Shown: piece after piece, positions 22,302 through 33,435 of the stretch
Numbering within the stretch: the stretch's first letter is position 1
How the letters are laid out: the number at the start of each line of letters is the position of its first letter
Assembly: GCA_023014485.1 (NCBI GenBank)
Contig: JAJOZX010000944.1
Span: forward strand, 467,501-531,500
Length of the DNA: 64,000 nt
Direction of reading: 5' to 3'
Source: Bathynomus jamesi
Taxonomy: Eukaryota > Arthropoda > Malacostraca > Isopoda > Cirolanidae
Position numbers and translations under genes: made by a program
Notes under the pieces: generated by a model
Databases searched by the model: none
Seen by the model: only the letters and a program-made list of their open reading frames with translations
Told to the model about the DNA's origin: nothing

Positions 22302-23146
22302 TAGGGTGTCCATAAATGACTACCCTGATTAAAGTATGTTATAACTTTTAAATAAACACTCGTATTCAAACACAGTTTTAATCATAAATAGATAAACATA
22401 CAAAATTTTGATACATAGTTAATGAACTTAAGCTTCCACATGTGCACCCCTAGTGGCACTAAAATGTCTAAACGGTATTCACACTCACGCCACACATTTT
22501 CCAACATTTGTGGGTTAACTGTTGCAATTGCATCCGTAATGCGTTCTCGCAATGTCCTGATATCTGGAACAACTGTTGCATAAACAATCTTTAACATGAC
22601 CCCAGAGAAAGAAATCCAGTGGGGTAGTGTCTGATGATCTTGGGGGCCATGGGATTGGCCCGTCCCTGCCAATCCATCGATTTAGAAATGTTGCGTCGAG
22701 AGTTTCACGAACAACAAGCGCCCAATGAGGGGATGCCCCATCTTGTTGGAAGATGACAGTTTGAATGTTTTCCACCGTCCCATCGGAAACTGATGGTCTA
22801 CCACTGCTCTTTCCCTTTTCCACGTTTCCAAGAATTTTTTCATCCACGACTTAATTAACTTCACATCAGGTGGATTCTTTCCATACTTTGTTCTGAACCT
22901 TCGCTGAACACTGACAGGAGATTTTGTTTCTGCAAGCCACAAAACACATTGTGCCTTCTCTGTCACAGACGCCATCTTAACTGAACAGCTACTACAGCGC
23001 TCTTAGCGGCGAATACGGTAGACGAAACACACCAGCACAGAAACTCTCTGCGTGTACGAGATCACCTGTGAAAAGAAAACGGATGTAAGATTCGTCATTA
23101 AAACATGAGCATACTGTTTTCAGGGTAAACATTTATGGACACCCTG
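22302..23146 (-). mobile_element. Internally deleted mariner element
   Basis: Ends TAGGGTGTCCATAAATG and CATTTATGGACACCCTG are inverted; TA flanks both sides (22300-22301, 23147-23148). At 845 bp it is shorter than a full mariner of about 1.3 kb, and its transposase has lost the centre. Confidence 0.82.
22450..22975 (-). pseudogene. Deleted mariner transposase
   Basis: From the ATG at 22975: MASVTEKAQCVLWLAETKSP, an N-terminal helix-turn-helix, through about residue 60. A frameshift follows, and then GKSSGRPSVSDGTVENIQ joins directly to TVIFQQDGASPHWALV and IPWPPRSSDTTPLDFFLWGH, the DDE-domain C-terminal part. A further shift near 22580 restores RTLRERITDAIATVNPQMLENVW. The first catalytic Asp region between ENIQ and TVIFQQD is deleted. 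The gene is inactive. Confidence 0.8.
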
Positions 23147-23265
23147 TATACTGACTTTTTGTAAGAATAGTTAGAGAGAAAATGTATGACCTCTTGGAGA
23201 CACTCATTGAGAATCAGGAAGATCATACCTATCACAACTATCAGAATACTATAACAATATCCTAG

Positions 23266-23802
23266 ATGCACTGGAGTCTGGAAGGCAATGAAAACTACGA
23301 TGTCATATATACGGATTTTGCTAAAACGTTCGACAAATGTGATCATGGTATAATAGCACATAAAATGAAACATACGGGAATAACAGGCGAAGTGAGAAAA
23401 TGGATCTGCAATTTCCTCAGAGAACGTCAGCAGGTTGCAAAAATCCAAGGTATATCATCATCAGAATCGGAAGTACGCAGCCCAGTACCACAAAGAACAG
23501 TATTGGCCCGACTCCTGTTCTTTATCATGCTAACAGACATAGACAATGAAGTACCCAACAACAGTATAGTGACATTCTTTGCAGACGATACAAAAATCAG
23601 CAGAAAAATCAGTGATGCAAAAAAGGTGGAGGCCTTCCAGAGGGGAACGAACAGAATATACAAATGGTTAGAAGGCAACATGAAATTTAATACAAAGAAA
23701 TTTCAGCTCTTGAGAAATGGAAGGAATGAAGAGCTAAAACAGACAGCATATTATGCCCCAGATAGACAGGAAATTCAGAAAAGCAAGAAAACAATAGATT
23801 GA
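23266..23802 (+). pseudogene. LINE-B reverse transcriptase fragment
   Basis: A 178-codon frame with RT motifs in order: VIYTDFAKTFDK (A-box with catalytic Asp), a VPQ-TVLARLLF segment (degenerate PQGSVLGPLLF), and FFADDTKI (the catalytic FADD box). Upstream codons from about 23170 (MYDLLETLIENQED) belong to the same domain but are cut by a stop near 23255. After the stop at 23802 the coding sense continues in another frame with TDDAKFET and ARQVLKTFKERDKR. Typical CR1/jockey-like RT layout; inactive. Confidence 0.82.
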
Positions 23803-23979
23803 GAGGTTAATAATGACCGACGATGCAAAATTTGAGACACAAAATCAGATAGCAATAAATGAAGCAAAAAGAGTCGCGAGACAGGTACTGAAAACCTTTA
23901 AAGAAAGGGACAAGAGAGTAATAATTCCCCTGCTGAAAACATTGATCACACCAAAACTTTAATATTGCTCAGTCTTGAC

Positions 23980-25595
23980 TAGTGATATAAGCCGGTATTG
24001 AAAAACCAGTATTTATACCGGTATTGGACAAGAAACACGATACCGATATCGTGATTATCGATACCGGGTTTTCGGTATTGAAGAACTGCCTATTGTCTTT
24101 ATTGTGGGAGCAATCAGCAAATGTCAAGTTAACAAAGATTTGTTTTTTGTAGGATTTTGTGGCCAATGTGAGTAGAAATAATGATTTATCTTCATACATA
24201 ACTTACACATGCAGTATATCTTTGAGGGGCGTCATTAGTGTATGTCACAATTTATCATTTATAATATTATGTTATTGATGTTATATGATGTGTCCGTTTT
24301 TCTGAAAAGGGAAACAATCATCCAAGACTTTGTTAAGGACCAATTCAACGGAAAGGAATTGAAACTCATTTTAGATTGTAAAACAAGATGGAATATAGTC
24401 TTTTAAATATGGTCGAACGATTGCTTAAATTGAAACAATGCATCCCCAAAGCTTTAAGAGTGATTCGTTCTACTGAAACCATTTCTTCAAGAGTGGGAAA
24501 TTTTGGAAGATCTATATGATACACTTCGTCCTGTTGAAATAAGTCTTAAAAGACTATGTTCTAAAGATGCATCTCTCTTGACGGCTGAAATCTCCATCAA
24601 ATTTATTTTAAAGAAACTTGTAGAGAAGAACACTCCAACAGCATTACAGCTCAAAGACTGTCTCAGTAATTTCTATTCTTCAAGGAGACAGAGATATTAT
24701 GGGTTTAATTAAATATCTTCACAACCCTGAAGTTTTAAAAGTTCAAGAAGAGGAACTATTTTCTGTTCCATCTAAACTAGTGCTCAAAAGAACTGCAGAA
24801 AGGATTTTTAAAAGGCTTTTTCCTAAGAATGAAAATTTAGTTGATTTCGAGGAAGAAAGCGAAGACCAAGACTTACGAGCATCTAACTACTTAGAGAATG
24901 TTACTGAAGACAAGAATGAAGTAGATGATCCATTGATGTGCGAATACATGAAAGAAATAGAGAAATTAGAAAAGGTACCATTGAAAAGCAGTGCAACTAA
25001 TTTTGATCCTACTAATGAATTTAAGAGTTTCGAAGTTTCTTTATAAAGAAGTGAAAATTTAAAGAAGCTACACAAGGCATTGCTTTCCATTAAACCCACT
25101 AGTTTAGAATCAGAAAGAGCTTTTTCCGCTGCTGGCTTATTTCTGACCAAGCTAAGATCAAATCTCTCTGAACAATCATTAGATTGTCTTTGTTTCCTCA
25201 AAACTTACTTCTAAAACCAAAATAAGAAATAAATATGCAAAATTATTAATAAACTTTTTTTTTTTAAATTGTTATTTTTCCCTTTTACCTTTGGTTAACT
25301 GATATACTTAATCACTATAAATAGTCCTTCCTTTTTCCTGCCTTTCCCTAGGAGCTGCTGTTCAAACTTTTTTCAATCAATGATATTTTTCCTTTGGTGT
25401 CGGTGACAGAATTTTAAAAGTAACTTCAGTTTTTATTGTCGTGAGTATTACAGGTCCTGCAGGCTTGTGGGAGGGTTGGCACTTGGCAGGGTGACACCAA
25501 AAAAATCATCATAAATTATTCTCTGCATAAAACCGATATCAGTAAAATAATTGTTCAAATACCGGTATTAAAAATTGTCGGTATTATTTCATCCC
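23980..25595 (+). mobile_element. hAT transposon relic inserted in LINE-B
   Basis: The duplication GTCTTGAC lies at 23972-23979 and 25596-25603, and LINE-B reading resumes exactly there. Ends TAGTGATATAAGCCGG and CGGTATTATTTCATCCC are loosely inverted, with repeated ACCGGTAT motifs near both. Length 1616 bp. It carries a decayed transposase in the same orientation as the LINE. Confidence 0.85.
24310..25215 (+). pseudogene. hAT transposase relic
   Basis: The pieces fall in several frames: VKDQFNGKELKL then TRWN-like and LLNMVERLLKLKQCIPKALR (24330-24470); MEDLYDTLRPVEISLKRLCS (24503-24712); MGLIKYLHNPEVLKVQEEEL with an acidic segment (24699-25046); and the hAT C-terminal dimerisation block SLESERAFSAAGLFLTKLRS (about 25095-25160), ending in a stop near 25213. 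The SERAFSAAG motif is diagnostic of hATC. The N-terminal BED zinc finger and first catalytic Asp region are missing; at least three frameshifts or stops break it. Confidence 0.8.
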
Positions 25596-25701
25596 GTCTT
25601 GACGTTCCCATAAGGAAGAAATTAATAAAACAGAAGAAATTCAAAGAAATTTCACTGTCAAGATTGATGGCTGCAAAGAACTCAACTACTGGGAAAGACT
25701 T

Positions 25702-25896
25702 ATACGTGTGTGTGTGTGTGTGTGTATACGCACTAAAAAGTTCCTTCACGAAATGCAATGTTGAATGTTATCCACTTTTTACAGACTTCCACACTAACGT
25801 CTGTCAATCAATAACATTTTTATATTGCTCTTTTAGCTTTTATGAATATGAGACGAATGATCGGTCCATCATAATAAAAGTTACACAGGGAAATGT

Positions 25897-25942
<46 letters not shown>

Positions 25943-25955
25943 CACACACCTTACC
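25702..25955. repeat. (GT)n, (CA)n and (TA)n microsatellites
   Basis: (GT)n sits at about 25706-25726, (CA)n at about 25898-25912 and (TA)n at 25913-25935. Unremarkable sequence lies between them. Confidence 0.75.
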
Positions 25956-26006
25956 TTACCTTACAAAGGTTTCGCGCGATGATCTCATTTCGCGAAGGTG
26001 AAGCTA
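25948..26006 (-). repeat. LINE-B 3'-end fragment (~60 bp)
   Basis: On the minus strand it reads CTTCACCTTCGCGAAATGAG and then CGCGCGAAACCTTTGTAAGG, the extreme 3' end seen in the copy at 47903-48650. It is an extremely 5'-truncated insertion ending in repeated AAGGT and then GTGTG. Confidence 0.68.
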
Positions 26007-26041
26007 TATATATATATATATATATATATATCTATATATAT

Positions 26042-26393
26042 CCAGGTAACACGATTGATCAATCGACTGCTGATACATGATTGACATCGCTGAAATGTGG
26101 ATGATATTTATAACAAATCACAAATTAATATTGATATACTGTTGATGCAACAACATGTTTGATAAAATGAAGTTCAATCAGCATCTCCAACACATATTTC
26201 CCTCAAAGATAAAGGGATTGTTTCTGTATGTACTGAATATACATCAGTACTCAATTTCAACCTCATTTCGCTATCAAGATTTGTGCCATTTAGATTGCCG
26301 TTTCGAAATGGCTAGGTCACTATCGTTTCAGTAATAAAAGGTTAATTCATCGATATTTTTTCATCACCATATCGATGCAAATGTGCCACCTGG
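26042..26393. mobile_element. MITE with CCAGGT ends, class unknown
   Basis: The left end CCAGGTAACACGATTGATC and right end complement CCAGGTGGCACATTTGCATC are inverted. The 352-bp interior is non-coding. Flanks are (TA)n on the left and GTATAAAT on the right, so the TSD cannot be read and the superfamily is open. Confidence 0.55.
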
Positions 26394-27566
26394 GTATAAA
26401 TAAATAAATAAATCAATAAATAAATAAATCAATAAATAAATAAATATAACCAGTCTGACTAAAACCTATTATTATATAGCAGATCTTTCGATAAGTTAAC
26501 TTATCATCATCACTGCAAATACTAAACTGTTATAAAGTTTTAAGTAATTATAAAATTAACATATCTACCTAATTAAACGTTCGTAAAGTTACTATAATGT
26601 TAAAAATACCAGATTCTTATAAAGAACTTGGGTCGCAAGATTTGTCTCACGTTAAAAAATGGGTCACCCCTTGAAAAGGTTTGAAACAATCAACGATCTA
26701 TAATGTTAGAAATTTTCTTTGTTAGTTATAATAATAGAAATAAAATTAGAAAATAAAAACGTTGGAGAACAAAGGCGGTCTCTCGGACCGGCTGAGAATC
26801 TCCAGCAGTTAAGATTTGAAAGCCATTCAAAATAGAGTTTCCTTTTTTTTTTTGGGAGACTCTCAGTATGTTTAATTCCTATATTACAAAGTATTTGATG
26901 AATAAATTTCTACGACACGTCACTATTTTCAGGGAACTTTGTAGGTTTTTTAATCCTGTAGTTTAAACTACGCAAGACTATCATCGAATTTACAGCACAA
27001 GATGACGTATTCTACAGCTTTCTTTCAATGATCATGAATTTTCAAATGGTCTTTCACATCTCTAATACACTTGTATAAATTAAATAGGTTTTCCTACCAC
27101 GAGTACCACCAAATTACAGTGCTGTAATGGAGCAAATTAAATTAAATTTAGTTTCATTTTTCCTTAAATATCAAATTTAATTTACGCCATTGGAAGTGTA
27201 ATATTTTCCTACGATATCAAAAAAATACTGTAACATTGTGTAATTTGGTGGCAAACGAGATGTCACCTCAATATTACGAAAGTTTTCCTTTATTTTTCAC
27301 AGTGTATCTTCGAATTTCTCAATTAGTCTTCATTGCATATCTACTAATGGCTTCCCTTATTCCAAATCGTGTCTTAAAATCTCTTCCCCCTCATTAGCAT
27401 AACACTCTTTGTATAGAAATAACACTTCACAACAACCACGTGTTGAGCTTAGAATACGCCATTTTGTATCGTAAATTCGATGATAGTCAGCCAAAATTAC
27501 AAAAAAAAACAAAAAAACTTGAGTTCCATAAAAATAATGTTATACTGTAAAACTTTCTAATATGTA
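26394..27566. other. (AAAT)n and unique sequence
   Basis: An (AAAT)n/(AATC) array occupies 26396-26446. A fragment near 26626-26690 (GGGTCGCAAG, GTTTGAAAC) resembles the hAT MITE at 12592-12774 but lacks clear ends. The rest is featureless. Confidence 0.45.
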
Positions 27567-27882
27567 CAGGGTGTCCCATAATTCTGGTCTCGTAGAAAAA
27601 TTTATTTTAAATTCAATTTACAAAAGCAGTACATTAGAACTAAAACGAATGTCCAAATTGATGGAAGCGAATCACACTTGGGAAAAAGGCCTTCGCGGAG
27701 GACTTTTCCTCACCAGTGTAACTGGCTTCCATATTAGCCATTGCAGGTTTTTCTACCTGCAACAAAAAAAAGGTCCCAAAACAAGACATCAATTTGAACA
27801 TTTGCTTTAGTTCTAATGCATTACCATTGTAAATTTAATTTAAAATAAATTTTCCTACGAGACGGACTTATGAGACACCCTG
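27567..27882. mobile_element. Mariner-type MITE with ~100-bp TIRs
   Basis: It starts CAGGGTGTCCCATAATTC; the inverted right arm begins CAGGGTGTCTCATAAGTC. The arms stay similar for about 100 bp (27567-27670 and 27785-27882). TA lies on both sides. The open frame through it (27562-27810) has no transposase similarity. Confidence 0.82.
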
Positions 27883-27965
27883 TATATTTTAATATGAATT
27901 AAACAAAATAGAGCGTCCTTTTTTGGACACTGTCGTTAACCTCGTTTAAGTTCCCTGTGTTGGTC

Positions 27966-28140
27966 TCTTCACACGAAGGTCAAGCTGGTGGCCCGGCCTC
28001 TAGGCCTGGCTTGGTGGAGGAGCGAGTTGCTCTCTTGCCCTCTCCACCGCACATACCCAGGTACACCCAGCTCATCTGGTACCGTCCTGAGCCAGGTATC
28101 TAGTCTTCTTTTGAAGACTTCAACTTTGATCCCTGTAACA
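27966..28140 (-). pseudogene. LINE-B C-terminal fragment
   Basis: The minus strand encodes the IFKRRLDTWLRT-like, PDEPG-like and NSLL-like segments seen in other LINE-B copies and reaches the CTTGACCTTCGTG motif near 27975. It is short and frameshifted. Confidence 0.65.
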
Positions 28141-28238
28141 AGCGACTCTTAATATGTGAAAATTTTGAAAAGGTATTTTGAAATTAAATTAACATTTAAT
28201 ATTCTCAATCTTACAAAGTGCCGCTATTGCCCTAAGAT

Positions 28239-28242
<4 letters not shown>

Positions 28243-28275
<33 letters not shown>

Positions 28276-28545
28276 ATGAGGAAATGCCTTTCTGGTCAAG
28301 TGGCCAATGAATGTGATGTTCAAAATAAGTTAAATACTTCTTGGGTGTGATATCAGTACTTGACAAAAACGTTATGAATAAGAAATAATTTTAGCCTTTT
28401 CGACAAAACCATTCTTCAAAAGAAAAAAAGATTTTAATGGTGACTTTTATAAAATTTTCAAAGAATTGTAAAATGTCAGTATTTGAAAATGATATTTACG
28501 GTTTAATTTCGAAAATTAAATTTGTACGAAAAATGAGAGATTAAT

Positions 28546-28588
<43 letters not shown>
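28243..28588. repeat. (TA)n tracts with AT-rich spacer
   Basis: (TA)n lies at 28243-28272 and 28547-28588; the spacer has no feature. Confidence 0.7.
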
Positions 28589-28590
<2 letters not shown>

Positions 28591-28908
28591 GTAAAGAACG
28601 ACGCTTGTGTAGAAGAGCGTCCGCACAAGATGAGAAGAACGAACGAACAAATGAAAAACGAGGCACCTCCCAGGAATCGAACCCAGGATCATCCAATTGC
28701 CGGTCGAACATGCTAACCACTATAACAAGGTCCCCGATCAGTCAGAAGTCTTAATTCTCCTACATACGAGCGGAATCGAATGCCCTGAGGAAGCACCTTC
28801 TCATGCCGTACATGTATACATTCTAATTGCAAACACAGTTTTTCATTTGTTCGTTCTTTCTCCTCATCTTGTGCGGACGCTCTTCTACACAAGCGTCGTT
28901 CTTTACAT
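28589..28908. mobile_element. TIR element carrying a tRNA-like sequence
   Basis: The left arm ATGTAAAGAACGACGCTTG is matched inverted at the right end. The arms extend about 65 bp (28589-28653, 28845-28908) with very few mismatches. TA lies outside each end. The centre contains a tRNA-like region on the minus strand (28662-28735). Arms flanking a pol III-like unit are unusual for a MITE. Confidence 0.75.
28662..28735 (-). tRNA. tRNA-like pseudogene inside the TIR element
   Basis: The minus strand starts GGGGACCTTGTTATAGTGG, has an A-box-like TATAGTGGTTAGC and a clean B-box GGGTTCGATTCC with a 5-bp T-stem (CTGGG/CCTGGG-type). The acceptor stem pairs poorly and the anticodon stem is unconvincing, so I regard it as a tRNA-derived relic, not a gene. 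Confidence 0.4.
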
Positions 28909-28924
28909 TAATTATACTGTGTGT

Positions 28925-29089
28925 TTGCAGTTAAATATATATATATATATATAATATATATATATATATTGAAACAACATTTTTCTGAGAGAGATAGAGA
29001 TATGCTGTTGAAATGATAAAGGAAAACAAGTTTTTTTGTAACATTACCAAAAGAAAAAAAAAGAAAAAATCACGTGACTACCGGACTTT
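28925..29089. repeat. (TA)n and spacer
   Basis: (TA)n occupies 28935-28968; A-rich spacer follows up to the LINE-B relic. Confidence 0.6.
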
Positions 29090-30605
29090 TAATAAAAGAA
29101 AATTCTATACTAATTTATAATCTAAACATAATATCTGAATTAAAAGCTCACAACGAATCAGTTTTTAGTGTCCCAAAAACAGATAAAATAATATATGATA
29201 GAGAACCTTTCTTTAAAGAATTACGCAGAGAGAATAAAAGATATTTTCATTTTGCACCAGACGATGTAGCGTCACTATATAAGACCCTCCTAGGAAGAAG
29301 TGGCTAAGCAACAAACGTAAAAAACGCAATTAAAAGTTATACCAAATTGAAAGTGGAATAACTTTTTAACTTTTGAAGATATTTCGTCGAAATGATAATG
29401 ATGCTCTCGAAAACAATGTAATTTATGATATAACATACACAGACTTCGGCCAGAATTCGATAAATGTGAACAAGTGATAACAACATACAAACCTGAAAGA
29501 TACGAGAATAACATCAAAATAGATAAACGAATATATAATTCTCTGAGAGCGCGAGCAAGTCGTTACATTCCAAGGAATACGGTCATCAGAATCCAAGCCC
29601 TCAACTCAGTACCACTATACTGTATATGGATATGAAAAAACAAAAAGCGCGGTTGTAACATCCCTTGTTAACGATATTAAAATCAGCAAATAAATTAAAA
29701 ACTCGGGCAATAAAGCCTTTACAAACCAACACGAACCGAATATATAGCTGGTCAAGAGACAATAATATGAAATTTAACACCAAAATTTTCAACTCCGAAG
29801 ATATGAATTTCTATACTCCAAATGAACGGGAAATTCGGAGAAATTTGACTGCCTGATGGCTGATGATGCGAATATTTGACGAATAACTAGACAGATACTG
29901 GAAACCTTTAAAAGAATAGACAAGAATATAATAATTTTGCCGTAAACACTGGTCATAATAAAACTAGAATACTAGTCAGCTTTAACGTCGCTATACAAAA
30001 AAAGAAATAATGAGTTAATTAAAAGAAACTTTACAACCAAAATCGATGGATTCAGAGAACAAAAAATTACTGGGAAAAATTATATAAATTATATACAGGG
30101 TGATCGAAAAGTCTCTCCGCAGTAGCAAGACTTAGCTTAGACTAACCTAGACTTCGCCAATATTTTGTTAAAAGATTTCACGATATCGTACAATTTTCAT
30201 TAAAATATCTAACTTCTTGTATGACTGCATTTTTGTCTTACAGAGTCATAGTTGAGGAGTGACTTTTCGATCACCCTGTATATACTCATAGGGAAAAAAG
30301 AAAAGAAAATGCAACATACTTTATACACAAGGAAAATAAATACGAAACTATTTCCTATTCTCAAAATGAACCCTGTAACCACTTACAAAAACAGTGGAAA
30401 CAAGAGACAGACAGAATGTGTAGGAACAGTTTTAACCGTGCGTGAGAATGTGAGTGTCTTTAAACGGAAACTAGACACCTGGCTCAGGAAAATTCCAGAT
30501 GAACCAGGTGTGTCTGTCAATGAAAGATGGAGAATTCAAGAAAACAACTCTCCCTTTCATCAAGACAAGAAACCTCCGTGCCTAAACCATCGTTGCACAA
30601 AAGGT
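29090..30605 (+). pseudogene. LINE-B relic, RT to 3' end, with a MITE inside
   Basis: In order: an N-terminal RT-flanking frame 29074-29307 (SELKAHNESVFSVPKTDK); a degraded catalytic A-box region (YDITYTDFG) near 29420; SRDNNMKFNTKIF at about 29755; ITRQILETFKRIDKN near 29885; KRNNELIKR; then, after the MITE at 30096-30278, the C-terminal block with VFKRKLDTWLRKIPDEPG near 30450-30510. Stops and frameshifts are frequent. It is the longest LINE-B relic in the window and shows the order of the family's parts. Confidence 0.75.
30096..30278. mobile_element. 183-bp mariner-type MITE inside LINE-B
   Basis: CAGGGTGATCGAAAAGTC is inverted at the right end (about 23 bp TIR); TATA is found on both sides. 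LINE-B sequence continues beyond it. Non-coding. Confidence 0.85.
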
Positions 30606-30742
30606 GTATATATATATATATATATATATCTATCACGCGAGAAAAATATTTTGTTTTTCTTAATTAAATATATAACATCCATATTCATAGATTAATTAAA
30701 TGCGCGCGCACACGCACGCACATTATATATATATATATATAT
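30606..30742. repeat. (TA)n tail region
   Basis: (TA)n at 30606-30629 directly follows the LINE-B 3' end, and another lies at 30724-30742 after a (GC/CA) stretch. Confidence 0.7.
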
Positions 30743-31230
30743 GGTGGACCGGATGTCAGTTTTTCAACATATGCGGATGCGGATTTTTTATTTCAATATC
30801 CGCGGATGAGGATATTTAGTTAATCTATCAATATAATATAGAATTATGAATATATGACAATTTTTCAAATTTCGTGATACTACTATTATGGCAGGAATGC
30901 TTAAGAATTAAAATTAATATTTTCATTATGATAAAAATAACTTTCTCAAGAGTTTCAGCCACAAAAAATTCAATGAAACAAGTTTCATTCAATTTTCTGT
31001 GTTACCAGCTATTTATATTTTGAGGTTTATATATTTGTTTGTTCATTAATAATTAATACTTTACATGAAATGTGCATGACTGGGCCTTATAAGCTACTTT
31101 ATAAGCTAATTTAATTGTAAATTGCATAATTTATTAGAGGTAATATCCGCATAACATCCGCAGTCAGAAGTGAGGATGTTAAAATGACGCGATTATCCGC
31201 ATATGCGGATGCGGATATCCGGTCCACCAC
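30743..31230. mobile_element. hAT-type MITE (GGTGGACCGGAT ends)
   Basis: The left end GGTGGACCGGATGTCAG and right end complement GGTGGACCGGATATCCGC are inverted. Subterminal regions repeat GCGGATGCGGAT/ATCCGC. It lies between (TA)n tracts, so the TSD cannot be resolved. Non-coding AT-rich centre of about 490 bp. Confidence 0.7.
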
Positions 31231-31262
<32 letters not shown>

Positions 31263-31271
<9 letters not shown>

Positions 31272-31734
31272 GGAGGCTCGCAGGGACCAGAGGAAATGTC
31301 ATTCGCATGATGATGAAGGAACACAAAGTTGAAATAAAATTCCCACGGGGGTAATAACCCCGACGAAGTGGTGATTTTGAGATAGGAGGACGATGTGGAA
31401 AATTGCATCGCGCCTCTTTTGTACCTGAAGGAGGAAGACCCGCAAGGCACGGTCAATCGAGCAGTAGTTCTTCACTCATTCAGCGATGTCTTTGACGCCT
31501 TTTCGCCCCCACAAACTTCGGACAAAGGCTTATTTGTCGTCCTCGGGGCTTCTCGGCATTCAATCCACCCCTCACATAGACTGAACTCTCCCCTTAGGAC
31601 TTCCCTTTGATGGGGGAGCCCAGTGTTCGTTTCAGCAGCCCCGATTTGGGGGTCCATACAGATGCAGCTGAAATGTGTCGCGTCATTATAACAAAACGAA
31701 GGTGAAACACCTTCTTGCCTACTCCATTACACAC

Positions 31735-31735
<1 letters not shown>
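31263..31735. other. Unclassified GC-richer block
   Basis: The base composition is clearly less AT-rich than its neighbours. The frame at 31395-31610 (KEEDPQGTVNRAVVLHSFSD) and the opposite frame at 31472-31657 have no family I recognise. It lies between a (TA)n tract and a (CA)n tract (31738-31764). It could be part of an unknown repeat. Confidence 0.35.
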
Positions 31736-31766
<31 letters not shown>

Positions 31767-31846
31767 TCTGGGGAATACGAAATTATCGTAATTTATTGAA
31801 ACGTATATTGTTGAAAGGAAATGCAAAATATAAAAATATATATATA

Positions 31847-32338
31847 CAATCGTGGTCAAACGTTTAGAATTACTTTCAAATTTTCGGATTATATCCTTTT
31901 TCGGTCGCAATTTGGCATTCAAAGTTAGAAAATGACACTTGTATTATGAAATGAACGTTACATCATGAATTAAAGTACGTACTAAACCATGTAAAAATAC
32001 AAGATAATTTTTTACAGATGTAGTTTTTATCCTCAGTGATGTAAGCCGAGAGTCAAAGGCTGCTGGAGGCCGATTTGAAAAAAGGTGTAATTTTGGCGTT
32101 ATTCATCATTTCTTAGTTTGTAAATAATGATATAGAATATAAACTATTTAGTCTAAAATATTCAACTTTATTATTATTATTTATTTTATTTAAGTTGTGT
32201 ATTTTTTTTAAATATTAGATTATGAATCAAAATACTCTGCATATTTCTAAACTGCAAAACATTTAGAAATCATAATTTTCAAAGATTCTAACATTGTTTT
32301 TTGCTGTAAATTGAAAGTCATTCTTTTGACTAGTGTGT
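31847..32338. mobile_element. Tc1-type relic by its ends
   Basis: CAATCGTGGTCAAACGTTTA at the left resembles Tc1 termini (CAGTCGTGGTCAAAAGTTT-like). The right complement CACACTAGTCAAAAGAATGA is a weaker match. No coding sequence remains. Confidence 0.42.
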
Positions 32339-32393
32339 ATTACCTAATTCCTAATGTACACAAGCTACAAATGGGCAGAAACGAGAACTTTCC

Positions 32394-32461
32394 CTGCGGA
32401 GAAACGCGGTTAGGTGGAAGTACTTTTATTAGGACTGCCACCTAACCGCGTTTCTCTGCAA
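32394..32461. repeat. Near-perfect hairpin, ~24-bp stem
   Basis: GAGAAACGCGGTTAGGTGG is exactly complementary to CCACCTAACCGCGTTTCTC across a ~20-base loop. No transposon end or TSD was recognised. Confidence 0.75.
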
Positions 32462-32462
32462 G

Positions 32463-32640
32463 ATGCTACAGTCGAAGGTAGGTAGCCTGTCCATTTCAAA
32501 TATCAGTCCCCAATATACGAAACCAAAAAAAACTTTCAAGGATGGAGAATACGAGTCAGAACCAAGATCCGACAGGCCACGAATAACGATTCAGCGTACT
32601 GATAATGTAATCAAAAGGAAAAATAATGAAGTTAATGGAG
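32463..32640 (+). pseudogene. Possible Tc1 transposase N-terminal fragment
   Basis: The frame contains a segment KPKKTFKDGEYESEPRSDRP followed by RITIQRTDNVIKR. This resembles the Tc1 linker between the two helix-turn-helix domains (typically RSGRPRKTTPREDR). The rest of the frame to 32741 has no similarity. Weak but specific. Confidence 0.42.
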
Positions 32641-32749
32641 TATGGAAAAAAGACATGGAAAAAATAATTTATATACAATTAAAAATAAAATTGGACCGAA
32701 GATTGATTCCTGAGATACACCATCTTTTGTTGACAATTTAGCTGAACAG

Positions 32750-33078
32750 ATGCTGTTGAGTGAAGCAAATTGATATTTGTTCGACAAATAACTTAAATCA
32801 ATCATTTACAGCACCTATGAAGCCACAACAGTATGGTTTGTTGAGTAGAATATTATGATATATATATATATCTTAAATATTTAAATTGCTAATACTTGCA
32901 TATATTTTATGGCCTTGACAAGTCTCCGTCTGTGGTCCGTGAGTAATAAAGTTACAAATATGAAGTTTTATCTTCAAATATTTAATTTAAAAATTCAATT
33001 TCAGTGTGAAATGGATCGTTCCATACAAATAATCTTATAAATTAATTCTCTTAAAGTCTATATTACACCAAGTATACA
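32750..33078. other. No feature
   Basis: AT-rich; a short (TA)n lies at 32859-32872. AGTATACA at 33071-33078 is the TSD of the next element. Confidence 0.5.
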
Positions 33079-33427
33079 CACGGTCCCGGATTAAGGGTGG
33101 GGGGGGGCCCGGTGTAAACTTTTTGTGGTACCCTCTGGGCTCCGGCCCTCTCGACATTATCATATCTTCTGTAGTGTTCGCACTAACGAACCATAAAATG
33201 TTTATTTGCTGCACAAAATGTTACTTCTTTATTATTAATTATTAAATACATATACTCACAACTTATGTTGTGCTGTAACACTGACTGTTAAGTTAATATG
33301 TAGGCTAAATTCACTCTTCCCTTAAACCCCAACGGGAAATGATCACCGATTATTTTCAAAATGAGAATGGTTTTTGTGGGGGGCCCGGTGCAGTTGTACC
33401 ATTTGCATCATGGTTAATCCGACCCTG
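33079..33427. mobile_element. hAT MITE (GGATTAA ends)
   Basis: The left end CACGGTCCCGGATTAAG and right complement CAGGGTCGGATTAACC are inverted; GGGCCCGGTG is repeated inverted further in. Flanking 8-mers AGTATACA and AATAGACA match at six of eight positions. Non-coding. Confidence 0.72.
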
Positions 33428-33435
33428 AATAGACA

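Larger units (their letters stand above)
23150..25700 (+). mobile_element. LINE-B copy with RT domain, split by a hAT element
   Basis: The LINE sequence runs 23150-23979 and resumes at 25604-25700. It is truncated at both ends: the endonuclease part is absent, and the 3' part stops at a (GT)n tract after the GCKELNYWER-type motif. The interruption at 23980-25595 is a hAT element with its own TSD. Confidence 0.8.
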
